This document shows positions 14,101 through 29,100 of a DNA stretch of 64,000 nt, piece after piece. Within the stretch, counting starts at the first letter, position 1. Each line of letters opens with the position of its first letter. The notes under the pieces are model-generated. The model was not told the origin of the DNA. It made no database searches and saw nothing but the letters and a program-made list of their open reading frames with translations. The DNA is from Heliocidaris tuberculata (taxonomy: Eukaryota > Echinodermata > Echinoidea > Camarodonta > Echinometridae), in contig CM046842.1 in NCBI GenBank assembly GCA_025618425.1, forward strand, positions 34,477,188-34,541,187, read 5' to 3'. The position numbers were made by a program, and so were the translations under genes.

Positions 14101-17100
14101 CTGTATCTCCCCCATGTATTGCTTGTCCACAACATTTTTTGTCTTGTTTGTTTTTGTCTCTCTCTCTCTCTCTCTCTCTCTCCCCAGTACTGTTCACATC
14201 CTCTTCCGCTTTGTTTTTTTACCTTTTTTCCTTCAAAAAAAAACAACAAAACTTGCTAATATCACTCAAATTAGCATGTCTCTTATTTTTAGCTCATCCG
14301 GCCCGAATGGGCCAGATGAGCTTATGCCGTGGCGAGGCGTCCGTTGTCCGTCGTCCGTCCGTCCGTCCGTCCGTCCGTCCTTCGTCTGTCGTCCGTCCAC
14401 AATTTCAAAATGCTTCTTCTTCGCCATTTCTTACCCGATTTTAATTCTGTTTGCTTTATATGATAGCACTAGGTGGGGGATTCGAAACTTCTACACAGAA
14501 TTTTGAAACTCATTAAATATGCTAATTTATGCGCATTTCTCAAAAATCACAAAAATTGCTTCTCCCTCATTTATTGACCGATTTCGATTTTTTTTGTTCC
14601 ATCTGAAAGACTTTCATGAGGTTCATTGAACTTCTACACAGAATTTTGAAATTTTGTCTACAAAATTAATTATGCTAATTTATGCGATATTTATTCAAAA
14701 ATCACAAAAATTGCTTCTTCTTCCTCATTTATTGACCGATTTCGATTTTTTTTTTCCATCTGAAAGACTTTCATGAGGTTCATTGAACTTCTACTCGGAA
14801 ATTTGAAATTTTGTCTAGAAAATTATTTATGCTAATTTATGCGAAATTTATTACAAAATCACAAAACTTGCTTCTTCTTCCTCATTTATTGAGGAAGACT
14901 TTCATGAGGTTCATTGAACTTCTACTCGGAATTTTGAAATTTTATCTAGAAAATTATTTATGGTAATTTATACAAAATTTATTTTAACTCTTTGCCCTGT
15001 CCATTATGAAACCCATGGCTGCTGGATTATTTCAAAGGCTATACCTTTCTACATGATTTCTGTCGACATCATCGACAGAACCGAGAACCCAGAAGTGACA
15101 GTGGTCAACAATAGCGGGTTATGAGCTAATAAAGACTTGAAACAGTGAGGGACAATGCACTGAAGCCACCCTTAAATGTCCCAACCTTAAAATTCTTTTT
15201 TTACACCAATGCATAACTTATGTCATTCAGTGCTTTTCTCTTTTATTACAAATCTTAACCTTCAAATCTCTCTCAATAAAGATTTCACAGTTGGTAGAGA
15301 TACCTCACCTTGACTAACTTTATGCTTTATTTCAAATTTCTCTGTCACACAGTAAAACTATTAAAATTTACATTCCCCAAAATCTTTTAACTGAAGTCGT
15401 GCAACTTGAGTTGTCAATTTCCAGACTTTCATTCATATCTACATGTCACTGTCTCCTTCCAAAACCACATTTAGCCAGATCTGCAATAGGCACTTCATCA
15501 TCTGTACATGCATGTAACCAATACATGTACATTTCATCGATTCATTACAATGTCTACTGTGTTCAAAGTACAAATTGCATCAATTTCTTTGCTGCATGCC
15601 GGATGAGCGCCACATCATTGATGTGCTAGTTTTCTTTTGATTTAAGGATTGTAACTATTTTTACTTTTTTCCAAACAGGGGTCTGTGAAATACAAGCCAT
15701 GCTTAGCCTTTCACTTAATATGTTTTCCTTTACAATTACAATATTAACATTATACCAGTTATCGCTTTATCAGTGTAAGTCCATTGAATGATGTTCTGTT
15801 ACATCTGTGTTCCAATCCACATGTTTGTTATGTTCCTGTTCTTTTCTTTGTTATATATATAGTCCCTGAACCCAATGAGGCTGGTATCCAGGAGTTTGAT
15901 ATCTACACAGATCAAGTTCTTCTTACCATTGACAATGAAGTCGACTATGAAGTGGCCAGTGATTACCTTCTCATCATCAGTGTAGAAGATAATAACTCCT
16001 CTCCTTCACGGTCAGGAGAGATCGCTGTCCAGGTTAGACTTTTGTGCTTTGCATTCAACCCATTGCCTACTGGAACTGGATCAGTTGTGTACTATACCTA
16101 TTGAGAATATGAGTATTCAGTAGTCAGTGACTTGTATCAGGGTTAGGTTTATTCAGTATATTTGGTTTAAAGAAGATGAAATGTAGGAAATGTCTGCCCT
16201 TGCAGAATATTTTTGGAAAAGTGATAAAAAATGCGTGCATGACGGCTTCCCATACAATCAGCTGCATTGACAAATACATGTCTGCTCTCGCTTTGAAAAC
16301 GAATACAACATGAATGAAACGAAGATTGTATGGGAAGCTGTCATGGGCAAATTTCTCACTTCTTCAAGCATGACAAAGGTTGCAAAAGCAGCGGATTTTG
16401 AAAACGACACGACATTGCGTCACTAAACTGGTTGTAGAATCAGAACGCCTTACCCAAAATTGATGATCCTGGTGTCATTTTACCTGGAAAAGAATTCTCT
16501 ACCCCATAAAAGTAAAATCAGTGACGTTGTTTCAATGATGTCTTTGAATTTGCAGATCTCAAGTGTTGAATTCTTTCTGGGCCACCCTGTGTAGTCAAAG
16601 ATGAAGTAAGAATGGTATGCAAGACTATAACAGTTTCCTAGATGGTTGGTTCATTGATATACATGTATGTTTCTGTTCTTCTCTCAGATATATATTGATG
16701 ATATCAATGATAACTGTCCAATCTTCAATGGCAATGACAGCTTTGAGTTCTTCCCTCTCCCGGTACTTAACAATGCTGAGCTGGCAGTTGTCAACGCTAC
16801 GGACCAGGATTCTGGTGTTAATGCAGAGCTTACTTATCTCTCTAATGCTCTTTCACAAGAGTAAGTGAAATTTAAATCAGTCACTCCAAGGTGAAATTTG
16901 GCATGCAATAATATGTTTATTTCCGTCCACATACTCTTACTTGTATTTTTCGTTTTATATTTTATTCATGCATGATTGGACAAAATATATATCTTTTTGT
17001 GTCTCCGAAAGGAAGACACAATAACAGTCTTAGCATAAAAACAATGAAAAACACAGAAAACTTGAAAGAATGGTACATGTTCTGGAGTAGCATACTCCAC

Positions 17101-20100
17101 CCTCAGCCTGAAATTATACAACAGAATCAGCAATGTATATACTCTCTGTACCATTATTTCAAGTGCTACTTGTTTTTTTACTGTGTTTATTTTTTTGTGT
17201 ATTTTATTTGCTGTGTGAAAAATAATTTCAGTAAAAGGAAAGTAATCTTGACTCAGGGGGTAGTCATGATAGTGGTGGTACAGGTGATATGTGTAATGGT
17301 TTATATCACCATGGCAATGATGACTGTGAGGAGGAGGAGGAGGAGGAGGAGGAGGAGGAGGAGGAGGAGGAGGAGGAGGAGGAGGAGGAGGAGGAGGAGG
17401 AGGAGGAGGAGGAGGAGGAGGAGGAGGAGGAGGAGGAGGAGGAGGAGGAGGAGGAGGAGGAGGAGGAGGAGGAGGAGGAGGAGGAGGAGGAGGAGGAGGA
17501 GGAGGAGAGGAGGAGAAGAGAAGAAGAAGAAGAAGAAGAAGAAGAAGAAGAAGAAGAAGAAGAAGAAGAAGAAGAAGAAGAAGAAGAAGAAGAAGAAGAA
17601 GAAGAAGAAGAAGAAGAAGAAGAAGAAGAAGAAGAAGAAGAGGAAAAAGGAGGAGAAGTGGAGGAAGAAGAAGAAGATTGTCTATTATCTTTTCCTCAAG
17701 TACTTAATATGTATTTTTGTTTTAATAGCATTAATCTCTATCTCTTCTTTCCCCAGACAAATTGGCAATTCCTCCTTCTACTTGGTTAAAATGATCATAG
17801 CTGTGGTTGATGCTGGGTCACCAGTCAGAGGTGATGTAGCTAATGTGAATCTGACCATCAGTGAAACCTGTCTCTATGATGTGTTAGGTGAACCCATTGA
17901 AACCAGCATTTACACCAACGAGAGCACGGGAGGACTGTTTCTTAGAGTTCCAAAGTATTATCTCTTTGAGTATGGTGAGTTCTTTGAATTTTTTGTCTAC
18001 TTCTCAGATGGAGGTGTATCTTACCACATTATAATGCTATTTTGATGGAGTTGAATGAATCTAGTGTCAAATCCCATATAGAGACGTTGAATCTGTGTAT
18101 TACAGTGCTGGTAAGTGTGTACGTGTATCATTCTATTGTTTTACCAATCTTGGTATCTCTTTCTCTCTCTCTCTCTCTCTGACTGGTAACCTCTACACCA
18201 ACGCATTATTTTTAGTTTGTTTGTACGTCTTAAAAATTCTAAATCATTTGGCGCCTGAATATTTTAGTAACTTACTCTAAATATATACACCATCTCACAA
18301 TCTTCGCTCAACAACCGACAAATGTAAGCTCATTATTCCCAAATCCAGACTCTCATCAACTGAAAAACGTTTCTCAGTGGCCGCATCAAAAACATGGAAC
18401 AATATTCCACACTGCATCAGAGAAATGACCTGTCTTGCCACTTTCAAAAGATCCCTAAGAACATATCTCTTTCCCCAGTAATATGAGGTTCTAATGTGAT
18501 CTCTTAGTTTTTGAGTCTGTCTTTTTGCTGTTCCTGCTGCCTTTTCTGTAATTTTGTAAGTGCTATGATACTTTCTGTTTTTATCGCTCCTCAGTATTCA
18601 ATATTGTTATTATTAATATTTATGTTTCCTCTGATATCGCTCTTACATATTTCTGTTTTAATATCGCTTGGATACAATGTTCTCTTTATTTACACGTATC
18701 ATTTTTTTCCCCCACTTCATTTCATTTATTTATTTTAACCTGGTAAAAACTCCCTTCAGCCTTCCGGCTGTTCTTAATTAGTATATAAGTCTGTGAATAT
18801 CTCTTCCCTTTTTTTCCCATCTCTCTAATATTCATATTGTTTTTTATTAATCTGACCTTGGTCTCGTTTCATAAAACTTGTTACAACTGCCACATTTCTA
18901 TGACAAATTTGCTCTCAACCAATCAGATGTAAGGATTTCAGTAGCTTATAACAGTTATAACTTGTTATTGATGACAAGTTTTATGAAACAGGGCCCTGAC
19001 CTGCTTCTCACTTTTTGTCTGCATAGACTGCAGAGATGCAAGAGGGATGGCGAATGGCGTGATCCAAGAAGCTCAGCTCTCTACCTCCAGTGTTACCAAT
19101 CAGAAGTATGATGCTGATAGGGCAAGGCTGAATATCAAACCAGATCCTGATATCCCTGCTGGATCAGGTAGGATGCACTAGTCATGATGATGGTGATGAT
19201 GATGGTGATGATGATGTGGTGGTAATGATGATGATGATGATCATGATGTTGATGTTGTTGATGCTGATGATGATATTGGTGAAAATGGTGATAACAATTA
19301 TGATAGTGGTGATGATGATGATGATGGTGATGGTGATAATGTTTTTGCTGATGATGGTATTGGTGAAAGAGGTGATGACAATTATGATAGTGGTAATGAT
19401 GATGATAGTGGTGGGGTTCCATGACATTTGCTACTGCGACAATTGCTCCGGTCTTTCTTTGCCATGTTAATCCTAAACCTAACCTAACCCCAACCCCAAC
19501 CCTAACCCTAATCATAATCTTCATATTGTCCTTAACAAAAAACTAAACGATGGCCTTGACCTTAACCTTTGACCTTTCGAGATATAGACGGAGGAGCAAA
19601 TGTCACATGAGCAAATGACATGATGATAGTGGTGGTGTTGGTGATGAAGATAATGAGGATGATGATCATATCAATGATAATGATAAAGATTTTGAATGAT
19701 CAAATTAAATAAACACATCAAAGTTGCAAAAGAACCTGGCCGTAACCATATCAAAAATATATACAACAGAGAATGCTCAGAAGGAGCAGTGTGCATGCAT
19801 ATGCATAAAGAACACAGAGTAAAACTCTTCAATTCAATTCAATTCAAGGTTTATTAGAACATATCTTTGCAGCCGGATGGCTGAATTGTGATAGTTTTAC
19901 AAATAAAAAACATGCAAAATTACAATATATAAATTTACAATTTCACTGAATATATGGTAGTTTAGCACCAAACAAAAAACAAAACAAAACAAAACAAAAA
20001 ATATAATCTTAACCTGCCAATATGAAACTGCTTCTGTAGTTTCATTAAATTGAACAATCCTGCTAAAATATAACTCTTACTGTAATGATACCAGTACATG

Positions 20101-23100
20101 TACCTGCACTAATTTGCATTTCAAATAAAAATGGTACTTCCCTCGTCATTTATCATTTGGTTGCTAGGTTGGATACCAGACACCTCCGATACCAGTCAGT
20201 GGATCCAGATTGATATGGAGGAGGTAACTATCTTCTCTGGAGTACAAACCCAGGGTAGTAATGACATGGAATACTGGGTGGAGACCTTCCAAGTTGCCGT
20301 TAGCAATGATACCTCCAGCTGGACCTACATCATGGAGGATGGGAGTGAGAAGGTAGGTTTTCATGACGAGTTTTTTCAAATGACTCTAGAGCAAAAACTA
20401 CTGAATTTGTAAATACACTAAGCTTGACAATTCTAGTGCCTACTATAGAGGACCAATCATCCTGAAAATGATTTGCTTATGATTAGAAGACATAGTGTCA
20501 CCCTCAAAAATTCATGAAAAAATTCAAGTGGGTAATTATTAACCCTTTCAAGACAATTGACCACATTTTGTGGTTTGGCTCAATAACTTTTGATTCAGAG
20601 CTCTAAAAAAATACTAGATGCATGAGTAGAAAGGGCGAAACTTTCTACACATACTATGTCCATTTTTGTTGCATGACCATACTGCGTTTGATGCCAAGAA
20701 TTTTAATAAGGAGAATAAGCTTTAAAATCCTTAAATTGGCAACAAATTGAGAGGTTCAAAATCATTATTTTTTCTCAAAATTGGCAATTTTTACAACTTT
20801 TTCACAAAATACCTAACCACTTATATTGTTTCAAAGAAATTACACCTTATCAGAACCATGTAGCACTAAAAGAAAAATATTTTTGTTGCCAATTTGAAGA
20901 ACAAAATGTGATCAATTTAGCCCTTAAATAATTCCTGTCCTGAAAGGGTTAACATGCATAATGCAAAGGAGGCTTAGACAGAATTTTAATCTGAGGTACT
21001 TCCAGGTTGTATGTATGGACGTACAAGTGTATTGGCTTGTCTACTCTCAATTGGCCTTTACCTTATATATAGAGGATATATAGAGTATATTTAAGATTGA
21101 CAGAAGTAATATTTCAATCAGATATGTCGAATGTAGAGTATGGCTTGCAACACCCCCCCCAAACAAATTTGCTATGTATTTATATTATTCTGTAATTGCA
21201 ACATTCTTTGCTCTTTCTATAGACCTTTACAGGGAACTCAGATCAGAACACGGTAAAGAGAAACATCTTTGATGAAGTATACGCTCGTTACATCAGACTC
21301 TATCCTAAATCATGGAATGATGAAATAGGCCTGAGGATGGAGATATTAGGATGTACCACCGAGAGAAGGTTTAGACGTAAGTTGATCTGATTCTACTGAT
21401 TTCTTTTTTTTTATTTATCTTCTAAGAAATGCTGCATGGTTCACACATGCGTAATATGTACGGAATAAAGAGGTTGACACTTGGAGCAGTATAAGTTAAA
21501 GATAAAGTTGAGTTCTGGTCATGCAATTACATTGTGAAAGAAACTGTCTGGAAGCTATTGGGAAAGGTTGATAATTTCTGCATAAGAATTGATGCATACT
21601 GTGAGGTTTGGGAATCATCAAAATGATAATAAATTGACCCAATCTTGCTGAAAAGCATATGCTTCGCAAACAGAAATGGGCATATGGGACTGCATACACA
21701 TGTGGCATTAATAATGTTCGGCCCGAACACTTCAGCACTTTCTTGTCATATTTCAAATATGAGGGCATTTGAAGAGCAATCCTTTTCAGGGGACATTTCT
21801 ACTATAATTTCTTCCAAAATGACATTAAGCTCACAAATTATTTTTCACCTTTCCCAGAACTCAACCTTCTCTTTAAACTAGGTTTGAGGTAGCCTTTATG
21901 AGTATAATTAGACATGTATACAAGGGTGAATATCTTTAAAATCAGTTTTAGTTTGTGAAGCCAAGAATAACAAGTGTTGTGGGCCTTCTAGCCACTTTTT
22001 AGAGGGTTCACTAGGCCAACATTTGTCTATCTTTCCTTATGTTTTGTTTTGTTTTGTCGGCCGTGTGGGCTGTCCTTGTTGTAGGCCAACAGTCTCACGG
22101 ACCTTTTAGAACTTGCTTTTTTTCTGTATTTTCTGTGTATTTTCCTTGTTTTGTCAGTCTCATACGATGTCTGTCTTGTTGGCTGTCAGTCTAAGTGAAT
22201 GTTTATAAAGGTTGGTCTAATGGGCTGTCAGTCCACTGGGATAACCCCGTAGGGGATGGTCTGCAGCGCCCCTGTAAAGTGATATATGTCTACATGTATC
22301 TTTTATTCTGTATAGATTTATCTCAGTGTGAGCGATGTGAGACAACCAATTACTGTATAGGGGATGGTCTTCAACGTCCATGTGGTCGATGTGATCCTCC
22401 ATCAGATGACTGTGATCGTTCTCCTACTGAACATTCATTTGGTCATGCCTCAGAGTGTACTACATGTCCTGTTGGATGGGTAAGGCATTCCAAGGATTCA
22501 ATTCTTTGTCTTTCATCATATTTTGCAATAATGATATTGCAAAATAGCATAGATTTCTAATTTTTTATATTTTTCCAATGCAAAACAAAACTTCCATAGG
22601 CAAGAACACTTGAAGGCAGCATGTAATTTTGTTATATTTACTCTAATGATTTCTATAAGATGGCATACATTTTGTAATGTTTGGGGGATTCATATTGTCT
22701 GTTGAGAGCCAGAAGGGCGTTAACTCTGTGTTCAAGTTTAAAACGCCCTTCTGGCTCCAAACAAAAACAATATAAACATACATGTAAACCCTTACATAAT
22801 AGGCATGGACAAATTTAACAGCTATCAGATGATTTTCATCACTTGCTCACTATAACTGAATTACATGTGTGATTTTCCAGAAAAAAGCGCACAAACGCAT
22901 ACATATGATATCTAAGACTAGTTGGAAAGTCTGTCCTGTCAGAGCTGGCATCAATATTCTGTACGAAAATAAATGTCAAGTTTGTATTTTAATTACTGTA
23001 GACTATGAAAAACTTGTACATGTATATTAGAACATTTGATGTGATTGATTAATTTCCTATTTTTTTCCTCTCAGCTCTGTGAGGAAGGATATGCCACTCA

Positions 23101-26100
23101 CTGCCCAACCTACACCTATGCAACATGTAATACCACAGTAAGTAGACATAGATAATGTAAAAGGGCCAACCTCAACAAGCTCTGGCTTCAATTTGGTCCT
23201 TACCATATACTTTGTATTTTATCTTGTTTGCTTTGTATTTTGATATTGGTAAAATAAATGAACTGAACTGAACTGAAGATAAAGATTCTGAAGCCTGATT
23301 CCTTATTAAAATAGTAAACTCAAAGGTTTTCCTCATTTTTTATTCATTTCAACTGAATTTGTATTTTCAGCTTTTATTTTGTTCCAGAAATGCCAATAAA
23401 GTCTTCTTGTGACTATCCATGTTAGTTCTATTCAATTTGTTTTCCTGAAATATATATGTTTTGACATTTTTATGCACATGTACATATGTGCACTGGCTTT
23501 TCTGATTATTTTGTTTGTAGGAGTTTAAGCTAATCTGTCAATTTTTTTGAGGTGATTGATGGGAGTAACCTTCAATGTTTGGGCAGTACAACAATATTTT
23601 TCAGTTATTAGCACTCTTTTTACTGTTGAATTGTTTCAGTTTTTATCTCTTTGACTGAGTCCAATTCATGGGATGACAACATGTATTCAAGACCATCATT
23701 CATTTGCTGTGTTTTCCTATGACTCCATATAGTACTGTCCTGATGAGTGTACAACATGTGAAGCAGGGTCGGCTTGCTTTGATGGCATCAAATCAATCTG
23801 TGGACCAGGAACGTTCTCTCAAGGTTATGATACAGGTAAAATACGGACCCTATCATGCCCTGAGTACTGTTCCATCATGAAATAGATGTATGTATATGTC
23901 TATAACAAAAGAGGAGTATAATTAAAGAAAGTCTGAGAAGAAATACAGAGAACCAAAACAAAAAAAAAAGGTAAGAGAGAGAGAGACAAAGAGATGAGAT
24001 TGCCACAGAAATAGGTTGAGATAAAATAAAAGAGATGAGGTGGAATAAAAGAAAGATAGGAAGAGAAAGAATGAAGGGGGGGGGGGGGGGGAGAGAGAGA
24101 GAGACTGAGAGAGGTTGAGAGTGTATATGGAAGCAAGGCAGAAGAGAATCTAATACAGGATTGTAAAGAAATAAAAAGAAGAAAACAATAATGTAAAGTA
24201 AAAGAGCATTGGGAGAAATTTTTTCATATAATTATTATGAATATAAGAAAGACAGTGGCTGTTATTGGAAATATTGGGTGGCATAGAACATTGTGTTTAC
24301 TGACAGCCAGTGTACAAGAATACAAGCTTTCTTAGTCTTTATAGTAAAATTAAAATCCAATAATTTTTCCTCAATTTCTTTGTTTCATTTTCATGTAGAG
24401 TTTTGTAAAGCGTGTGCTCCAGGTTCATATAACAACAATACAGAGCAATCTGAATGTGAGTGTTGTGATAGCGGGTTCAGTAGCACAGAAGGAAAGAGGG
24501 AGTGTGCTCCCTGTCAGACCAGCGAATATTCAGAAGGGACCTGTGATGTCTGTAAGACCTGCTTATCAGAGGCCGACTGTGAGTGTATACCCTCAAAGTT
24601 TTGTCCATATTTATTATATATATGATTTAAAGCTTTATAAAGCAATCAGTGTTTGTTATGTTTGTAGACTTTGGTGACAAAGAGTTTTTCTTGGTTCATC
24701 TACATGTCTTTCATTATTCATTAATTTATTCAGTCTTCTTTAACCAGTGATACTTGATTTCTTGAAAATTTTAGCACAGACTTCCAACATCGTTTTCAGT
24801 CTTAAAAGCTGTCATCCAAAAAAGTTGATCGACTTTCATAGTTCAAACAAGTTTCATCTTTTATTATGTTTAAGAAGGATAATTTAGTAGTTGTCCCTCA
24901 ATATGTGATTCAGTATTTATCAATGTGTAAAATTTAATTGGTGAGATGGTAATAGTTAATCCAATGGCCTTTGACATGATGTTTGGGTTATATGGTGGCA
25001 GCGGTGGGATCGAACTTGTTATTTCCATTTCTTTAGTGGAACAGATTCTTTTCCCCCAATCTAACTATGAATCACAGATATGAAACCCTGAATCTTACTA
25101 TGGAAACTGCAATTGTGATAATTGTTTTTGAATTTACTAGCACATTATTGATTAAATTGACATTGTGCATGTGTGTCCATTTGGATCTAGGTCCTTGTTA
25201 CTCAGATCTTGGACCGTGCACAGAGGGTGTGGTCTGTGTTAATACTGGAGGATCAGGAACATACAGATGTCTTGACTGTCCTAAGGGATACACAGGCACA
25301 GGAGATAACTGTATGGATGTAAATGAGGTAAGTAGAGAGAGAGAGAGAGAGAGGGGGGGGGGGGGCAAGGAGGTGTCAAATTCCCCCATGAGAACCCACA
25401 TTTGTTTGTATTTAAATGTACTTCATCAGTATTCACCTGTAAAAAGTGTTTCATTTCTGTTCTGTTTTTTTTTACAGTGTGTAGAAGCAAATCCATGTTT
25501 CAACACCAGCGCCTGTGTGAACTTTGAACCTGGTTTTGAATGTGGAGCCTGCCCTCTTGGTTATGAGGGTGATACACCTCATGGCATAGGACTGGACTAT
25601 GCCAAGGCAAACCCTCAGGTATGTTCGCATCAAAGAGTGGAAATGGTTACAGCACACAATTGAAATTGAGCTCTAAGATCTGGGATTTCAAAATAATTGT
25701 TTACACTCGGCAACGTTTTTTAGTTGTATTGTCATAAATCAAGATGAGCTGTAATGAAAATGGATTTTAAATGAAATTGTGCATAGTGAGACATTTAAGA
25801 TGGGAAGAATCTTTGGTTGTAAAGGAAAGATACATATATGTATTATCAAATTCGCATTTTGAATTTCAAACTTATATTCATTCTTAGATAATGAATGTGT
25901 TACTACTTTAGGAAAGTATGAAATATTTTGTTAAAAATGCATGTATTTCTAATATGAAGAAGAAAAAAATACTGTCGAAATCTACCCTTGGAATAATAAT
26001 TTTCTTTGATGATTTAATGATTTCTAGGTTTGTTCCGATGTTGATGAATGTGCAGTAGACAATGGTGGATGTGATCCAGATGTGGAATGTATTAATACAG

Positions 26101-29100
26101 TGGTAAGTCATTCATAACCAGGAATTTCAATGCCTCTTTTATAAAAGCATTTTTCATTTGTGTTCTAAATCGACCATACGTCGGTATCCAAGCTTATTAT
26201 CTTTTAGGTGTAAACATGCAAGGAGTACATGTAGGTATGATGACAGCTTATGCACAGAGTGTTCTGAATTTGTTCCTCTACTTCCTTGTAGCTATCCCGA
26301 TAGATATTAAAGGATAATGATTTTCCCTCAATATAAAGCATGGAAGAAAATTATCCCAACATTTAGTGCATAGTATAGTCTTATCACTATTGATTATATT
26401 TGCTTGTTTTTTTTCTGTTGTAAAGGGGAGTTACTCCTGTGGTACATGCCCTCCTGGTTACCTTGGCAACACTGTCGTAGGTTGTACACCAGGAGACTAC
26501 TGTGTGTTGAGTTTGGATAATTGCCATGACAATGCAACTTGTACATCAACAGGAGCTGGAACATTTACCTGTGAGGTAAGCAAACCCGATGAAGTCAGTC
26601 ATAGAAGAGATCATTTGTGGACTTCATTTGCTTGTCACTCTTAATTAAAAAAACAACAACAAAGTGATTGGAACACAACAGTGATAATTTAGGGAATATG
26701 AGCTGAATGAAAATAAATAACTTGAAGTACATGTGCAAGCAAAAAATATGAGAGATGCAACAGAATGCCTTTGGTATTAATATAATGTCTAAACCTAGTT
26801 TTTATTTAGAGAAGGTGAAATGTCCTGAGGGTAGTGGAGCCTTCTCCTTTTTTATTCATTTCGGTGCAACTGTACATCTAGAACTTGTATCATATGTTGA
26901 TTGTACAAGTCCACAGAAATATGCAGATGAATTAGCATATCTTAGAATGTTTCATAAATTGAATAACCTTAATAGATGTGAACTTTTCTTGCAGTGCAAC
27001 GATGGTTTTGCTGGTAACGGCGAGTTCTGTGGCGTAGATATAGACATGGACGGTCGACCCGTTGAGTCACTTGAATGTAACGATGGCTCTAGTAATGAAT
27101 GCAAGGCTGATAATTGTGAGTTTGTACCAAATAGTGGTCAAGAGGACGTCGATGATGACCAGATCGGTGATGAATGCGATAGGGATGACGACAATGATAA
27201 TATCTATGATGATGAGGTGAGGGGGAAATGTGATTAAGACCTTTTTCTTACTGTAGAAAATAAGATAGCTCCTAGAACATGGCCATCAATAAGAAAGTTG
27301 CCATTACTTTTAAAAATTTCATAGCTATCATCATTATTTTTATTTTGAAATGATTCTGTTATTAACTTTTTCATTACTTTTAATGAATCGTCATAAGTTT
27401 CATCTATTTTATTATATCCACTATGTTACTAATATCATTTTTATAGTGATCATAATTTTTCGTTATGGATGTACATGAACATATTCACCTTAGAAAAGTT
27501 TTCTTTAAAAATCTGAGTTTCTGCAAAAATTCAGTTTCTTTAGAAAAATTGTGGAATAAATTACATTACACCATGTGAGTTCCACTAATTCTTTTGCAGT
27601 TCACTGTAGTATAGTAGAATTGTCTTATGATTGCTATTGTTTACATATCATCATTGCTTATAGTATTTATATTATCATTTTATTGTTTTTATATCATGAT
27701 CTTAATTCATTTTACAGGATAACTGTCAGTATATGTCTCTAATCAGAATCAAGCTGACACTCGATAGAGATGGCTATATGGTCATTACTGTTATCATAAT
27801 AGTCACTACTATTCTTTGTTTTACAGGATAACTGTCAGTATGTATCCAATCAGAATCAAGCGGACACTGATGGAGATGGCTACGGTGATGCTTGCGATGT
27901 CTGCCCTTCGACCTATGACCCTGACCAGGTCGATACAGATGGTGACGGAGAGGGTGATGAGTGCGATGACGATGATGATGGAGATGGTAAGAGTTTTCAA
28001 GTTAATATTTTGTGTAACAGATGGGTTTATATAAAGTTAGATGTAGTTCTTAACATTATTTTCATTTGTTTTCCTTGTGTTACATCATACTCTTACCTTC
28101 CTCTATCTCATTGTATTCCATCCATATTTTCCTCTCTCCTTCTTTCTCTATCCCTCTCTATCCCTCTCTATCTCTCTAACTCTCTTTTGCTCTTGCTCTC
28201 ACTCTCTTATCCTCACTCTTTCCCTCTCGAATTTTCTCTCTCTCTCTCTCACTCTCTCTTTCTCTCTGTGTGTACCTTGATATTTAGATATGTATGTCTG
28301 TGTCTCAGTTTCTCCCTTTGTTTGCTTGTCTCATCACCCTTCATGTGTCTCCATCTCTCTGTCAGTCCGTCTTTGTGATTATCTCCCTCTCTCTCCTCTA
28401 TCACCTGGTCATCATGTGAGATTGCTTTTGTTTCTTACTTAGGCAAATCTTGTCAAACCCTTTATTCAGGAGGTTTCAAGAAAGAAAGAAAACATTTCTT
28501 CAGAATTTGTCTCTTTCCAAAAGATCATCAAGATCACACTGTCATTCCTCATGAATCTTTTCTGCATGTGACCTTTAATCTTTGTCTGACACTTGAAAAC
28601 CTTTCATTTTGGAATCCTTGGCAGCTCTGAAAATTGTCCTCTATGTAATAGCACTGATCAGAATATACCAACTTTCTAACCCTTGACCCACTTGTAAACC
28701 ATTCTTTGACCTTTAACCCTTAACACACTCGTAAACCTTTCTTTTAAATAGGAGTACCGGATACCTCTCATAGGTGTCCTCAGTGCAATAGCACTATACT
28801 GACCTTCAACCCTCACCCGCTTGTAAACCATTCTTTGACCTTTAACCCCTGACTCTCTTGTATACCTTTCTGTGATATAGGAATCTTGGATACCTCTGAT
28901 AACTGCCCTCTATACAATAGCACCGATCAGACAGATACTGATGGTGATGGAGTTGGTGATGTCTGTGATAATTGTCCTGATAACTCAAAAGCGGCTCAGA
29001 CCGATACAGATCAGAATGGCTACGGAGATACGTGTGATGATTATGATGGTACAAATATAGACCGGTAAGAATTGAGTATCTGAATATAAAAACGACCCAA

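Noticed and set aside
17289..17789. Open frames of poly-Glu, poly-Arg and poly-Lys over the GAG/GAA tract
   Set aside because: All three frames are open because the tract is a trinucleotide repeat. Exons 16688-16860 and 17757-17974 join in phase around it and match cadherin sequence.
19186..19512. Histidine- or methionine-rich proteins and a telomere
   Set aside because: The open frames are GAT/GGT repeats, and the CCCTAA stretch is too short and degenerate to be more than an interstitial trace.
28010..28378. Leucine/serine-rich open frame after TSP3 exon 27827
   Set aside because: CT-rich microsatellite DNA inside an intron; the donor at 27987 and the acceptor at 28881 give the conserved frame.
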